The position numbers and the translations under genes are program-made. Below are positions 1 to 9,145 of a stretch of DNA of 64,000 nt, one piece after another. Each line of letters starts with the position of its first letter. Within the stretch, counting starts at the first letter, position 1. The notes under the pieces were generated by a model that ran no database searches, was not told the DNA's origin, and saw nothing but the letters and a program-made list of their open reading frames with translations. This DNA is from Flexivirga caeni (lineage in GTDB: Bacteria > Actinomycetota > Actinomycetes > Actinomycetales > Dermatophilaceae), in the NCBI RefSeq assembly GCF_003724155.1, contig NZ_RJJQ01000003.1, positions 186,001-250,000 of the forward strand, written 5' to 3'.

Positions 1-616
1 CCAGCCGCGGCAGTGCCTCGACGATCGTCACCTCGGCACCGAATGACGAGAATACAGAGGCGAATTCGACACCGATCACGCCGCCGCCGAGGACGATGAC
101 CCGGCCAGGAACGTCCTCCAGGGTGAGTGCCTGGTCACTGGTGACGATGCGTCCGCCGATCTCGACGCCGGGCAGCGTCTTGGCGTAGGAACCGGTGGCC
201 AGCACGATGTTCTTGCCGGTGAGCACCCGGTCTCCGACGGTGACGGTGGTCGGCGAGGTGAGGCGTCCGGTGCCCTCGACATACGTGATGTCGTGCGATT
301 TCACCAGTCCCTGCAAGCCCTTGTAGAGCCGGCCGATGACGCCGTCCTTGTAGGCGTGCACGCCGGTCATGTCGACCGACTCGAAGCTGGTCCGGACACC
401 GAACTTCGCGCCTTCGCGCGCGCTGTCGGCGATCTCGGCGGCGTGCAACAGCGCCTTGGTCGGGATGCAGCCACGGTGCAGGCAGGTGCCGCCGACCTTG
501 TCCTTCTCCACCAGTGCGACTCGCAGGCCCAGCTCGGCGGCGCGGAACGCGCACGCGTAACCGCCGCTGCCGCCACCCAGGATCACCAGGTCGAAGTTGT
601 CGGCAGGTGCCGTCAT
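1..616 (-). CDS. lpdA: Dihydrolipoyl dehydrogenase (E3), C-terminus outside window
   Basis: E3 flavoprotein of 2-oxo acid dehydrogenase complexes and the glycine cleavage system; it reoxidises dihydrolipoamide with NAD+ in the cytoplasm. The visible N-terminal 205 residues start MTAPADNFDLVILGGGSGGY, a GxGxxG-type FAD site, followed by the redox-active disulfide in GGTCLHRGCIP near residues 40-50, then ATGS and a second nucleotide-binding motif GGGVIGVEFA near residue 180. The gene runs off the left edge. ATG at 616 is the natural family start. gcvT, another glycine-cleavage component, lies 2 kb away, but lpdA is not in an operon with it. The family call is secure; which complex it serves is inference. 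Confidence 0.96.
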   Translation of the reverse strand, partial: MTAPADNFDLVILGGGSGGYACAFRAAELGLRVALVEKDKVGGTCLHRGCIPTKALLHAAEIADSAREGAKFGVRTSFESVDMTGVHAYKDGVIGRLYKGLQGLVKSHDITYVEGTGRLTSPTTVTVGDRVLTGKNIVLATGSYAKTLPGVEIGGRIVTSDQALTLEDVPGRVIVLGGGVIGVEFASVFSSFGAEVTIVEALPRL

Positions 617-792
617 ACCCGCAACGCTCCCTTGCGTCTCGATGCTGCTGTCCCGGCCATCTTGGCACTAGCCGGACGCACGCCTGCGAGCGGTATGACG
701 GGAGTGTCGAAACCGGGTGGTTATCTGCTGGCACCCGGCGCCTCGGCATGCGAGAGTGGGGCGTTCAGTCCAAGTGCAAGGAGGCCCACCGC

Positions 793-972
793 ATGACCGA
801 CAAGCCGGGACCCAGTGACGAGGTCAAGCGCAAGTTCCGCGAGGCGCTCGACAAGAAGCACGCACACGGAGGCACCGATGTCTCCGACCGTTCGGGGCGC
901 TCGAAGGTGGCAGGTGCACACGACGCCGAGACCAGTGGCACCCAGCAGATGTTCCGACGCAAGTCGGGCTGA
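793..972 (+). CDS. DUF5302 family small basic protein
   Basis: A 59-residue hydrophilic protein beginning MTDKPGPSDEVKRKFREAL, rich in Lys, Arg, His and Asp, with no membrane segment or Cys. The motif DEVKRKFREALDKK and the overall size match the actinobacterial DUF5302 family as I remember it; its function is unknown. The start ATG at 793 has a good Shine-Dalgarno sequence (AAGGAGG) about 8 nt upstream. It is a monocistronic gene between divergent lpdA and convergent pepA, and ends just before a perfect hairpin terminator. Family assignment is by recall, not by search. Confidence 0.75.
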   Translation: MTDKPGPSDEVKRKFREALDKKHAHGGTDVSDRSGRSKVAGAHDAETSGTQQMFRRKSG

Positions 973-1000
973 GCTGCCGCGAAACCCGCTGGAGCAGAAG

Positions 1001-1030
1001 GGAACCCCGCACCATCCGGTGCGGGGTTCC
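1001..1030. terminator. Perfect 13-bp hairpin between convergent genes
   Basis: GGAACCCCGCACC and its exact reverse complement flank the 4-nt loop ATCC. It sits between the stops of the DUF5302 gene (+) and pepA (-), so it can terminate both. There is no strong T-run, as usual for high-GC actinobacteria. Confidence 0.85.
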
Positions 1031-1055
1031 CGTACGTTCTGGGTTGTGCGACTGC

Positions 1056-2555
1056 TCAGCTGCGCGCAGCGGCGAGCTGCACCAGGGTGCGCACGCCATA
1101 CCCGGACGCACCGGTGCCGACATACCCGTAGCTGTCGCCCGTCGAGTAGGCCGGGCCGGCGATGTCGAGATGCACCCACGGCAGTTGCGTGCCGTCGGCG
1201 TCGTCGCCGACGAAGTCCTGCAGGAAGAGCGCTGCGATGATCATGCCCCCCTCGCGGGTGCCCGTGTGCTTGGTGTCGGCGACGAGCGACTTCATGCCCG
1301 ACCGCAGATGCTGCAGCAGCGGGATCGGCCAGAGGTCCTCGCCCGCCGTACCGGCGGCGGTCAGCAGCTCCTCACGCACCGTGTCGTCGTTGCTGAGCGC
1401 GGCAGCCGTGCGCGGGCCGAGCGACAGCACGGCCGCGCCGGTGAGCGTCGCGACGTCGACGACCAGGTCCGGAGCCTCGCGGGAGGCGAGCGCGAGTCCA
1501 TCTGCCATCACCAGGCGGCCCTCGGCGTCGGTGTTGATGATCTCGACCGTGCGGCCGTTCGGCATGGTGACGACGTCGCCCGGACGCTGTGCGTCCGACC
1601 CGGTGAGGTTCTCGGCCAGGCACAGGTAGGCGGTGACGGCGACGGGGAGTCCGAGCGTGGCGATCGCCGCAGTGGCTGCGGCGACCGCGGCGGCACCGGC
1701 CATGTCGCACTTCATCGTGATCATGCCCTCCGGCGGCTTGATGCACAGACCGCCGGAGTCGAAGGTGATGCCCTTGCCCACGAACGCCAGGTGTGACTTC
1801 GCCCTCGCCGGGCGGTAGCTCAGCACCACCATGCGGGGCGGGCGGGCGGACCCGCGTCCGACGCCGATGAGGCCACCGCACGACTCCTTGGCCAGGGCCT
1901 TCTCGTCGAGCACCTTCACCTTGAGTTTGGAGCCGGCCACATGGTCCTTGACCGCGGTGGCGAACGAGTCGGGGTAGAGGTCGAGTGGCGGGGTGTTGAC
2001 CAGGTCCTGCGCCCAGGCACGTTCGTCGGCGACCACCTGGGCCCGCTTTACGCCCGCGGTGACCTCCTTGTCCTTGGCCAGCGCCGACAGCACGGTGATG
2101 CGGGTGATCGGCTTGTGGCCGGCACCGGAGCGGTAGGTCGTGAACTCGTAGGAGCCGAAAAGCGCGCCCTCGCCGATCGCGACGGCGTCGGACGGCGCCG
2201 AGGTCGGGAACGCGACGGCGATCGTGGTCGACTTGCCGTGCAGGGCACGAACTGCTGCCCCCGCCGCGCGGCGCAGCACTTCGGAGTCGTCCGCTGCCGG
2301 CATACGGTCCAGGCCGGAGCCGGACACGACGACGACGCCGGAGATGCCGGGCACCCCTGCGAGCCGGACGATTTCGTCGGCGGAGCCGGTCGCCGCGAGC
2401 GCGAGCAACTGGGAGTCGATGTGCTCGCGCGCTTCGGCGGCGAGTGCGGGGGTCGCGGCGACTTGCGCGGCGTCGCCGTCCTGGATCGCGAGCACGACCA
2501 GAGAGTCGGTCTTGGTCTTGCCGACGGGTTGGTCGACGATGTTCAGCCTCGGCAC
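1056..2555 (-). CDS. pepA: Leucyl aminopeptidase (M17)
   Basis: Cytosolic dinuclear-metal aminopeptidase that removes N-terminal residues from peptides during protein turnover. At 499 residues it has family length: an N-terminal macro-like regulatory domain to about residue 170, then the M17 catalytic domain. The motif KGITFDSGG (about 261-269) supplies the metal-binding Asp and the metal/active-site Lys, and NTDAEGR (about 341-347) is the family signature with metal-binding Asp/Glu and the catalytic Arg. The GTG start at 2555 is preceded by AAGGAGA. It diverges from gcvT, as in other actinobacteria. Confidence 0.96.
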   Translation of the reverse strand: MPRLNIVDQPVGKTKTDSLVVLAIQDGDAAQVAATPALAAEAREHIDSQLLALAATGSADEIVRLAGVPGISGVVVVSGSGLDRMPAADDSEVLRRAAGAAVRALHGKSTTIAVAFPTSAPSDAVAIGEGALFGSYEFTTYRSGAGHKPITRITVLSALAKDKEVTAGVKRAQVVADERAWAQDLVNTPPLDLYPDSFATAVKDHVAGSKLKVKVLDEKALAKESCGGLIGVGRGSARPPRMVVLSYRPARAKSHLAFVGKGITFDSGGLCIKPPEGMITMKCDMAGAAAVAAATAAIATLGLPVAVTAYLCLAENLTGSDAQRPGDVVTMPNGRTVEIINTDAEGRLVMADGLALASREAPDLVVDVATLTGAAVLSLGPRTAAALSNDDTVREELLTAAGTAGEDLWPIPLLQHLRSGMKSLVADTKHTGTREGGMIIAALFLQDFVGDDADGTQLPWVHLDIAGPAYSTGDSYGYVGTGASGYGVRTLVQLAAARS

Positions 2556-2656
2556 GGGCGTTTCTCCTTGGGTGCGATTGGGCGGGACTCCCGGCGACGA
2601 TACGCCCTGCCCGGCCGACCCCGCGGCGTCTGTGCGGAGGCGCTACCGTGCGGTCC

Positions 2657-3760
2657 ATGACCGAGCAGCTGAAGACATCTCCCCTCCACGATCGGCACGT
2701 GACGCTGGGTGCCAAACTGGCCGACTTCGGCGGCTGGCAGATGCCGATCGAATATCCCGGCGGCGGCGTGCTGCGCGAGCACACCGCGGTGCGCGAGCGG
2801 GTCGGCATCTTCGACGTGTCCCACCTGGGCAAGGCACTGGTGCGCGGACCGGGCGCGGCTGACTTCGTCAACAGCTGCTTCACCAACGACCTGCGCAAGG
2901 TCGCGCCGCCCAAGGCGCAGTACACGATGTGCCTGGACGACGCGACCGCCGGCGTCGTCGACGATCTGATCCAGTACTTCCGCTCCGAGGACGAGGTGTT
3001 CCTCGTGCCCAACGCCGCCAACACGGCCGAGGTCGTGCGGCGCATGCAGGAGAAGGCGCCCGCAGGCATCGAAATCACCGATCAGCACAGCGATTTCGGG
3101 ATCATTGCGGTGCAGGGGCCGAAGGCGCCCGAGGTCGTCGCCGCGCTCGGCCTGCCGACCGACCTGGACTACATGTCGTTCCGGGTCACGCAGTGGGAGG
3201 GTCACCAGGTGATCGTGCTGCGGTCCGGGTACACGGGGGAGAAGGGTTTCGAGCTGGTGCCGCGGTGGGACGACGCGCCCGCCCTGTGGGACGCGCTGGT
3301 GGCGGCGATGGAGCCGTATGACGGGCTCCCCTGCGGACTCGGCGCGCGCGACACGCTGCGCACCGAGATGGGCTACCCGCTGCACGGCCACGAACTGTCG
3401 ATGGACATCACGCCCAATATGGCGCGCGCCGGCTGGGCGGTAGGTCGCGACAAGGAGACGTTCTGGGGCAAGGACGCGCTCGCCGCACAGAAGGACGCCG
3501 GCGGCTACCGCCTCACCTGGGGGCTGCGAGCGACCGGCCGCGGCATACCGCGGGCCGGCTGCGACGTGCGCAACTCCGCCGGCGACGTCGTCGGCACCGT
3601 GACCTCGGGCACGATGTCGCCGACCCTGAAGGTCGGCATCGCGATTGCGCTGCTTGACCGCGGCAGCAAGGAGGGCGACGAGCTCGTCGTCGACGTGCGG
3701 GGCCGCGAACTGCCCGCGGTCGTGGTGAAACCGCCGTTCGTGCACACCCAGGTCGACTGA
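2657..3760 (+). CDS. gcvT: Aminomethyltransferase (glycine cleavage T protein)
   Basis: T protein transfers the aminomethyl group from lipoylated H protein to tetrahydrofolate, releasing ammonia and 5,10-methylene-THF. The 367-residue protein has the family layout: GGWQMPIEY near residue 25, FDVSHLGK near 55 (substrate/folate pocket), RSGYTGEKGFEL near 195, GARDTLRTEMGYPLHG near 235 and a C-terminal barrel. H and P protein genes are not in the window. ATG 2657 was chosen; an in-frame GTG at 2648 is possible. Transcription likely starts in the pepA-gcvT divergent spacer and ends at the palindrome after the gene. Confidence 0.96.
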   Translation: MTEQLKTSPLHDRHVTLGAKLADFGGWQMPIEYPGGGVLREHTAVRERVGIFDVSHLGKALVRGPGAADFVNSCFTNDLRKVAPPKAQYTMCLDDATAGVVDDLIQYFRSEDEVFLVPNAANTAEVVRRMQEKAPAGIEITDQHSDFGIIAVQGPKAPEVVAALGLPTDLDYMSFRVTQWEGHQVIVLRSGYTGEKGFELVPRWDDAPALWDALVAAMEPYDGLPCGLGARDTLRTEMGYPLHGHELSMDITPNMARAGWAVGRDKETFWGKDALAAQKDAGGYRLTWGLRATGRGIPRAGCDVRNSAGDVVGTVTSGTMSPTLKVGIAIALLDRGSKEGDELVVDVRGRELPAVVVKPPFVHTQVD

Positions 3761-3780
3761 GGCCAGCGCACGGGGAAATT

Positions 3781-3809
3781 CAGCTGGGAATTCAGGGAAT
3801 TCCCAGCTG
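3781..3809 (+). terminator. Perfect 13-bp palindrome after gcvT
   Basis: CAGCTGGGAATTC, loop AGG, then GAATTCCCAGCTG, 20 nt after the gcvT stop. The stem is perfect; only a short CCTTTCC tract follows. It may be a terminator for gcvT, but since it is also 90 nt upstream of the permease start a regulatory role cannot be excluded. Confidence 0.7.
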
Positions 3810-3899
3810 GGGAGCCTTTCCGCAGCGCTGAAGATGGCGGTAATCTTCGCTCGGCCTTGCGGCCGATCCGGTGTTGTGTCACGAGCAGGAGGCCTTTCC

Positions 3900-5363
3900 A
3901 TGACGGTTACCGACGAGGCGGCACGCCGGCGCGGCATCGAAGTCCGTTCCATCGAATACGTCCCGCTCGCCGAGCGACATGGCAAGGTCTCCCACATCGG
4001 TCCGTTGTGGTTTATGTGCAATGCGCAGATCGCGACGCTAGCCACAGGCCTGATCAGCATTACCGGCGGCGGAAATCTCATCTGGTCGTTGATCGCCATT
4101 GCCATCGGCGTGTGCATTGGCACGATCTTCATGGCGGCGCACTCCTCGCAGGGTCCGCAACTCGGATTGCCGCAGATGATCCAGTCGCGGCCGCAATTCG
4201 GCTATGTGGGCGCGCTGCTGGTGTGGTTGTTCGCCTACATCCAGTACGCCGGATTCAACGTGTTCAATGGGGCGCTTGGCGGTGAGGCGCTGGGCGGCGC
4301 CATCAGTTCCAAGCAGGCGTCGAACGACCTGTGGATCTGGGTCGTCACGATTGTCGCGGTCGTGATCGCGCTGGTCGGCTATGACTTCATCCACCTCTTC
4401 GAGCGCTACCTCACCATGCTGACGATCCTGGTGCTGGCGCTGGTGTCGGTTGCGGCGATCGTGCATCTGCACATTCCGTCCTCGCAATTCGACCTGGGCC
4501 ATTTCAGTGCGACGCCGTTCTTCGGGCAGGTCGGCGTGGCCGCCGGTTATCAGATCTCGTGGGCGATTTACGTGTCCGACTACTCCCGTTACCTGCCCGC
4601 GGACACCAAACCGAGCCACACGTTCCACGTCACCTTCTGGGGTAGCGCGCTGGGCGGCATCTGGATGATGTTCCTCGGGTCCTGGATTGCCGTCTCCTAC
4701 AAGGACATCGGCTCGAACACCGTGGTCGACCTGCAGCGTGTCGCGAACAAGTTGTTCCCGCATTTCGGGACCTTTGCCCTGATCGTGCTCGCCATCGGAC
4801 TGATCTCGGTGACCGCGCTCAATATGTATGGCGGATCGCTGACGCTAATTTCGTCCATCGACAGCTTCAAGAAGGTCAACCCGACCCTGGGGATCCGCAT
4901 CGTCACTCTGGTGCTGACCGCGGCGCTTTCGCTCGGTTTCGCCGTGCTGGCCACCTCCAACTTCCTGGCGAACTTCAACGACTTCCTGCTGGTGATCCTC
5001 TACCTGTTCATCCCCTGGACAGCAGTGAATCTGACCGACTTCTTTATCGTGCGCCACGGGCACTACGCGATCGGCGAGATCTTCCGGCCGGACGGGATCT
5101 ACCACCGGTTCGGCTGGGCAGGCATCGCGGCATACGTGATCGGGTTCGCGGCGATGGTGCCCTTCTTCAACGTGTCCGGCTTCTTCGAGGGCTGGATCTC
5201 CCACGCGTGGGGCGGCGTCGACATCTCGATGTTCATCGGCCTGCCGGTCGCGGCGATCTGCTACTGGCTGTTCACGCGCAACCTCGACGTTGACGCGGAG
5301 AAGGTGCTCGCGGACGAGCAGATCAAGGAGATCGAGGCTCTCGCGAGCGGCGTCCGCCAGTAG
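3900..5363 (+). CDS. NCS1 family nucleobase/cation symporter (cytosine/purine/allantoin permease type)
   Basis: A 487-residue integral membrane protein with about 12 hydrophobic segments and a soluble N-terminus, consistent with the NCS1 family that imports cytosine, purines, hydantoins or thiamine with H+ or Na+. Family-like features include the N-terminal stretch ending PLWFMCNAQIATLATG, GPQLGLPQMIQSRPQFGYVG after TM2, and the conserved SDYSRYLP after TM6. ATG 3900 follows AGGAGGCC. The substrate cannot be read from sequence; no catabolic gene is adjacent, as the next gene is a convergent response regulator only 3 nt away. Confidence 0.88.
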   Translation: MTVTDEAARRRGIEVRSIEYVPLAERHGKVSHIGPLWFMCNAQIATLATGLISITGGGNLIWSLIAIAIGVCIGTIFMAAHSSQGPQLGLPQMIQSRPQFGYVGALLVWLFAYIQYAGFNVFNGALGGEALGGAISSKQASNDLWIWVVTIVAVVIALVGYDFIHLFERYLTMLTILVLALVSVAAIVHLHIPSSQFDLGHFSATPFFGQVGVAAGYQISWAIYVSDYSRYLPADTKPSHTFHVTFWGSALGGIWMMFLGSWIAVSYKDIGSNTVVDLQRVANKLFPHFGTFALIVLAIGLISVTALNMYGGSLTLISSIDSFKKVNPTLGIRIVTLVLTAALSLGFAVLATSNFLANFNDFLLVILYLFIPWTAVNLTDFFIVRHGHYAIGEIFRPDGIYHRFGWAGIAAYVIGFAAMVPFFNVSGFFEGWISHAWGGVDISMFIGLPVAAICYWLFTRNLDVDAEKVLADEQIKEIEALASGVRQ

Positions 5364-5366
5364 CCG

Positions 5367-6038
5367 TCAGTCGCGACGCGCGTCGTGCACCATGATCGCG
5401 ACCTGCACCCGGTTGTCCGCGCCGAGTTTGGTCAGCACGCGCGAAACATGCGCCTTGACCGTCGGCACGCTCATATAGAGGCGTCTCGCAATGTCGGCAT
5501 TGGAGCAGCCGCGACCGACGAGTTCGGCGACTTCCAGTTCACGGTCGGTGAGCGAGGCCAGTAGCTCCCGGGCGGCGGCGCGCCCGTCATCGGGCGCGGC
5601 GGTGATGCGCTCCACGAGCTGCCGGGTGACCCTCGGCGACAGGATCGGGTCGCCCGCGACGACCGACCGGATGGCGTCGACCAGCCGTTCCGGCGGGGTG
5701 TCCTTGAGCAGGAATCCGCTGGCACCAGCACGCAGTGCCTGCACGATCAGGTCGTCGGAGTCGAAGGTCGTGAGCACGATGATATATGGCGGATTGGTTT
5801 GATCCGCAATGGTTTTCGTTGCCTCGATGCCGTCGGTGCCGGGCATCCGGATGTCCATGAGTATGACGTCAGGACGTCCAGTTCGCGCAGCAGCGACACC
5901 CGCAGCGCCATCCGCAGGGTTGTCGGGCAGCACCTCGATGTCGGGTGCACCGCGCAGGATCAGCCGCAGTCCGGCCCGCACCAGTGCGTCATCGTCGACG
6001 AGCAGGACCCGGATCGGGCCGGCTTCAGTGGTCGTCAT
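5367..6038 (-). CDS. NarL/FixJ (LuxR) family response regulator
   Basis: A 223-residue transcription factor: receiver domain starting IRVLLVDDDALVRAG with phospho-acceptor Asp in VILMDIRMPG (near residue 60), conserved Thr in VLTTFD and Lys in LLKDTPPE, followed by a GerE-type HTH (LTDRELEVAELVGRGCSNADIARR) near residue 160-210. Its ATG at 6038 lies inside the last codons of the histidine kinase, a 14-nt overlap that implies translational coupling. It should be phosphorylated by that kinase. The divergent ABC exporter at 7355 is a plausible target, by analogy with many actinobacterial modules. Confidence 0.93.
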   Translation of the reverse strand: MTTTEAGPIRVLLVDDDALVRAGLRLILRGAPDIEVLPDNPADGAAGVAAARTGRPDVILMDIRMPGTDGIEATKTIADQTNPPYIIVLTTFDSDDLIVQALRAGASGFLLKDTPPERLVDAIRSVVAGDPILSPRVTRQLVERITAAPDDGRAAARELLASLTDRELEVAELVGRGCSNADIARRLYMSVPTVKAHVSRVLTKLGADNRVQVAIMVHDARRD

Positions 6039-7221
6039 CCGGCCACGGTAGCCGGGCACGCACGACGAAGCTGCCTGCGCGGTCGCGGCCTGAGGTGAGC
6101 TCGCCACCGACGAGGACGGCGCGCTCGGTCGCGCCGACCAGACCGAGACCCGAGTCAGGAAGCTGGTCGCTTGCGGCCGGCACGGGCGTTCCCATCGGGT
6201 TGCGCATGGTCAGCACGAGGTGATCGGCGTCGCGGGCGAAGACGATCGAGATGGGGCGGCCCGGAGCATGCTTGCGTCGGTTGGTCAGTCCCTCCTGCGC
6301 AATCCGGTAGGCGTTGCGCGACACGAGGTCGGTGAGCCCGTCGAGGTCCGCTGGAAGGCGGAGTTCGACCGGTCCGTCGGTGGATTCGACGTCCGCGACC
6401 AGGGCCGGCAAGTCGGCCAGCGTCGGCTGCGGCGCGTCGGGGCGCACGGAGGCACTGGTCGGGTCCCGGAGCACGCCGAGCACCTCGCGCAGCTCGGTCA
6501 GGGCGGCGTGCGCGTTGTCTCGGATGACCGTCGTCGACTCGCGCAACTCGTCCTCCGACAGGTCGGCGCGATAGCTGAGTGCGCCGGAATGCATGGCCAC
6601 CAACGAGATTCGGTGTGCGAGCACGTCGTGCATTTCGCGGGCGATGCGGGCTCGTTCGGCCGCCCGGGCCTGTTCCGCGCGCAGGTGCTGCCGGTCTTCG
6701 GCGACCCGCAATTGGGTACGCAGGTTTGCCACGAGCAGTCGGCGCGCACCGATCGCCGAACCGCTCGCGATGCACATCCCCATCCCGAGCAGGCCGATGA
6801 CGATGGACGAGATCACGTCGCCGAAACCGGAATGGGGAGCCGGGAAGAGGACTTGGAAGATCCAGCCGGCGGCGAGCCCGCCCAGCCCGCAGATCAGGAC
6901 CGGGCGCCAGCGGCGGTGAGTGGTAAGCGAGACCAGAGCGACTGCCGCAGCCGCGGCGGACACCACGGAGAGCGCCGAGAACGCGGTCACGATCAGGCAG
7001 ACGCCGAAGGGAAATCGACGCCGCCACAGCAGCAGCACGAGCGATACGACGCCGATCCCCAGATCGACCCACGCCCAACGGTGCGGTGGACCGTAACCCC
7101 GTGCCGAACCGGTGATCTCGATCGTGAGTAGGAGGCAGCCGATAGTTGCCGCGGCCGTCTCTCGCCATACCTCACCCCAGATGTGGCGGCCACGGCTGAC
7201 GCCGGGCAGAGCGAAGGTCAC
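6025..7221 (-). CDS. Sensor histidine kinase (HisKA_3 type)
   Basis: A 398-residue membrane kinase of the DesK/NarX-like type. Four or five hydrophobic segments fill the first ~170 residues; then comes a coiled linker, the HisKA_3 dimerisation domain with the phosphorylated His in ERARIAREMHDVLAHR (about 205-220), and a HATPase domain with the N box around AQEGLTNRRKHAPG and a G box in DSGLGLVGATER. There is no extracellular sensor domain, so the signal is probably in or at the membrane. It is the first gene of a two-gene operon with the overlapping response regulator, and diverges from the ABC exporter across 133 bp. Confidence 0.93.
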   Translation of the reverse strand: MTFALPGVSRGRHIWGEVWRETAAATIGCLLLTIEITGSARGYGPPHRWAWVDLGIGVVSLVLLLWRRRFPFGVCLIVTAFSALSVVSAAAAAVALVSLTTHRRWRPVLICGLGGLAAGWIFQVLFPAPHSGFGDVISSIVIGLLGMGMCIASGSAIGARRLLVANLRTQLRVAEDRQHLRAEQARAAERARIAREMHDVLAHRISLVAMHSGALSYRADLSEDELRESTTVIRDNAHAALTELREVLGVLRDPTSASVRPDAPQPTLADLPALVADVESTDGPVELRLPADLDGLTDLVSRNAYRIAQEGLTNRRKHAPGRPISIVFARDADHLVLTMRNPMGTPVPAASDQLPDSGLGLVGATERAVLVGGELTSGRDRAGSFVVRARLPWPDDDH

Positions 7222-7354
7222 GACCGACAGCGTATGACGCCGGGGCGCGTCGTTCAGCAGAGTCAGGAGTCAGGGGACGCCATACCAAAGTAGGATGCAG
7301 GTTCAGTCACGCGCCCGATGTGCCATGTCCCGTTGTCCAGGCATCGTGCCCAGC

Positions 7355-8254
7355 ATGATTGAAGTAGCACACCTCACCCGCCGCTATGGCCGCTACGTCG
7401 CGGTCGACGACGTGTCGTTCCGGGTCGAGCCGGGCACCGTCACCGGATTCCTGGGACCGAACGGTGCCGGCAAGTCGACCTGCATGCGGATGATTACCGG
7501 CCTGACGCCTCCCACCTCGGGCACGGCGACGGTGCTGGGCCGGCCGTATGTCGCCCTCGGCAACCCTGGCCGGCACGTCGGGGTCCTGCTCGACGCGGCC
7601 GCGCAGCATGCGGGACGCACCGGCCGGGAGATTCTTACGCTCGGCGCGATCATGATGGGTCTGGACCGACACCGTGTCGACGAGATGCTGGAGCTCGTGG
7701 GGCTCACCGGCGAGGAGTCGCGGCGCAGGTTGCGCAACTATTCGCTGGGTATGCGTCAGCGTCTCGGCATCGCGCACGCGCTACTGGGCGACCCACAGGT
7801 GCTGATCCTGGACGAACCGGCCAATGGTCTCGACCCGGCGGGCATCCGGTGGATGCGCAGTCTGCTGCGCGGTTTCGCGGACGAGGGCGGCACGGTGCTG
7901 CTCTCCTCGCACCTGCTGCACGAGATCGAGGTCGTCGCCGACGACCTGGTCGTCATCGGTCGCGGCAGGATCGTCGCGAACGGCTCCAAGGCGCAACTGA
8001 TGTCGGCCGCGGGGACAACGGTCCGCAGCGCCGACGATGCGCGCCTGGCAACAGCCTTGGAAGTCGGCGGTTTCCAGGCGGCACCGATGAACGGCGGCGG
8101 CATCCACACCGACGCCGAACCGTGCGTGGTCGGCCAGCTCGCGCTCCAGCAGCAGGTCGCGCTGCTGGAACTGCGCGAAGCTGGCACGTCCGGGCTCGAA
8201 GAGATGTTCCTGCAGTTGACCGCTGCCGATGCTCGCGAAGGAGTTGCGGCGTGA
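7355..8254 (+). CDS. ABC transporter ATP-binding protein (drug/peptide exporter type)
   Basis: A 299-residue ATPase with Walker A GPNGAGKST (near residue 40), signature YSLGMRQRLGIA (near 130; the canonical LSGGQ appears as YSLGM, typical of the CcmA/NodI-like export group), Walker B VLILDEPANGLDP and the switch His in SSHLLHEI. A C-terminal ~80-residue extension is common in this group. ATG 7355 was preferred because the protein then starts MIEVAHLTRRYG, the usual family start. The stop overlaps the GTG of the permease by 4 nt, giving a tight two-gene operon. Confidence 0.94.
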   Translation: MIEVAHLTRRYGRYVAVDDVSFRVEPGTVTGFLGPNGAGKSTCMRMITGLTPPTSGTATVLGRPYVALGNPGRHVGVLLDAAAQHAGRTGREILTLGAIMMGLDRHRVDEMLELVGLTGEESRRRLRNYSLGMRQRLGIAHALLGDPQVLILDEPANGLDPAGIRWMRSLLRGFADEGGTVLLSSHLLHEIEVVADDLVVIGRGRIVANGSKAQLMSAAGTTVRSADDARLATALEVGGFQAAPMNGGGIHTDAEPCVVGQLALQQQVALLELREAGTSGLEEMFLQLTAADAREGVAA

Positions 8255-9063
8255 ACGCCACGTCCACTGTGCATTCGGATCGAGCACACATGTCGGAGCG
8301 ACTGGAGGCCGGGACCGCCTCCGCCATACCGTTCGGGCGGCTGGTGGCGCTCGAACTGCGCAAACTGACCGACACCCGGGCCGGTCGGGTGCTGATCCTG
8401 GTCGCGATCGGCCTGGTGGTTGCCGTGGGTCTGATCGGCGTCTTCAGCGGGAAGCCGTCGCAGGACAAGAACCTGCGTGACTTTCTTGCGTTGGGATCGC
8501 TGCCGCTGCAGCTGATGCTGCCGTTGCTCGGCGTGCTCGCGGTGACGGCCGAATGGTCACAACGGACCGGGCTGGTCACCTTCACCCTTGAGCCCCGGCG
8601 TAGTCGCATCGCGTTCGCAAAATGGGTGGCCGCGCTTGCCCTCGGTGCGGCGGGCGTCGTCATCGCTCTGGTGGTGGCGTTCGGTTTCACCGGCCTCACC
8701 GATGCGCTACGCAGCAGTAACCCGTCGTGGCACCTGTCGTGGCAGGTCGTGCTCGGCACCGTGGTCGGGCAATTGCTCTACATGTCGATCGGTGTCGCCT
8801 TTGGCATGCTGATCCAGAACACACCCGGTGCGATCGTCGCGTTCCTCATCCTGCCGACGCTCTGGTCGATCCTCGGCAGCTTCTCCTGGTCGGAGAACAT
8901 CGCGCAGTGGGCCGACACCAACCGCACGCTCAGCCCGCTGTACAACGCGACCATGCACGGCGATGACTGGGCGAAACTCGTTGTCTCACTGCTGATCTGG
9001 CTGGCTCTGCCGATGATCGCCGGCATCTGGCGGATGACGCACAGCGAGGTGAAGTCGGCGTGA
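8251..9063 (+). CDS. ABC transporter permease, ABC-2 type
   Basis: A 270-residue integral membrane partner of the upstream ATPase, with about six hydrophobic segments (first near residues 45-65, last near 245-262) and a large part resembling ABC-2 permeases of bacitracin/lantibiotic-type exporters. The GTG at 8251 lies in GTGA, overlapping the ATPase stop, which implies coupled translation. The substrate is unknown. The operon ends at the hairpin at 9072-9114. The family call rests on topology and on the neighbour rather than on a sharp motif. Confidence 0.85.
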   Translation: MNATSTVHSDRAHMSERLEAGTASAIPFGRLVALELRKLTDTRAGRVLILVAIGLVVAVGLIGVFSGKPSQDKNLRDFLALGSLPLQLMLPLLGVLAVTAEWSQRTGLVTFTLEPRRSRIAFAKWVAALALGAAGVVIALVVAFGFTGLTDALRSSNPSWHLSWQVVLGTVVGQLLYMSIGVAFGMLIQNTPGAIVAFLILPTLWSILGSFSWSENIAQWADTNRTLSPLYNATMHGDDWAKLVVSLLIWLALPMIAGIWRMTHSEVKSA

Positions 9064-9071
9064 AGCCACTC

Positions 9072-9114
9072 GAAAGTTGCACGGAGCTCATCGGGGGAGT
9101 TCCGTGCGGCTTTC
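9072..9114 (+). terminator. Hairpin terminator of the ABC operon
   Basis: Arms of about 18 nt (GAAAG..GCACGGA..CTC and its partner ending TCCGTGCGGCTTTC) pair with a few G-U or mismatched positions around a 7-nt loop. It starts 9 nt after the permease stop. Confidence 0.75.
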
Positions 9115-9145
9115 CTATGTCGGTGCCGGTCTCTAGGTTGGACCC

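Noticed and set aside
135-749. Long open frame antisense or out of frame to lpdA
   Set aside because: Arg/His-rich composition typical of a shadow frame; the adjacent frame on the same strand gives an unmistakable lpdA N-terminus.
1372-3078. 568-codon frame over pepA and gcvT
   Set aside because: Shadow of pepA in another frame; Arg/Gly/Pro-rich with no domain.
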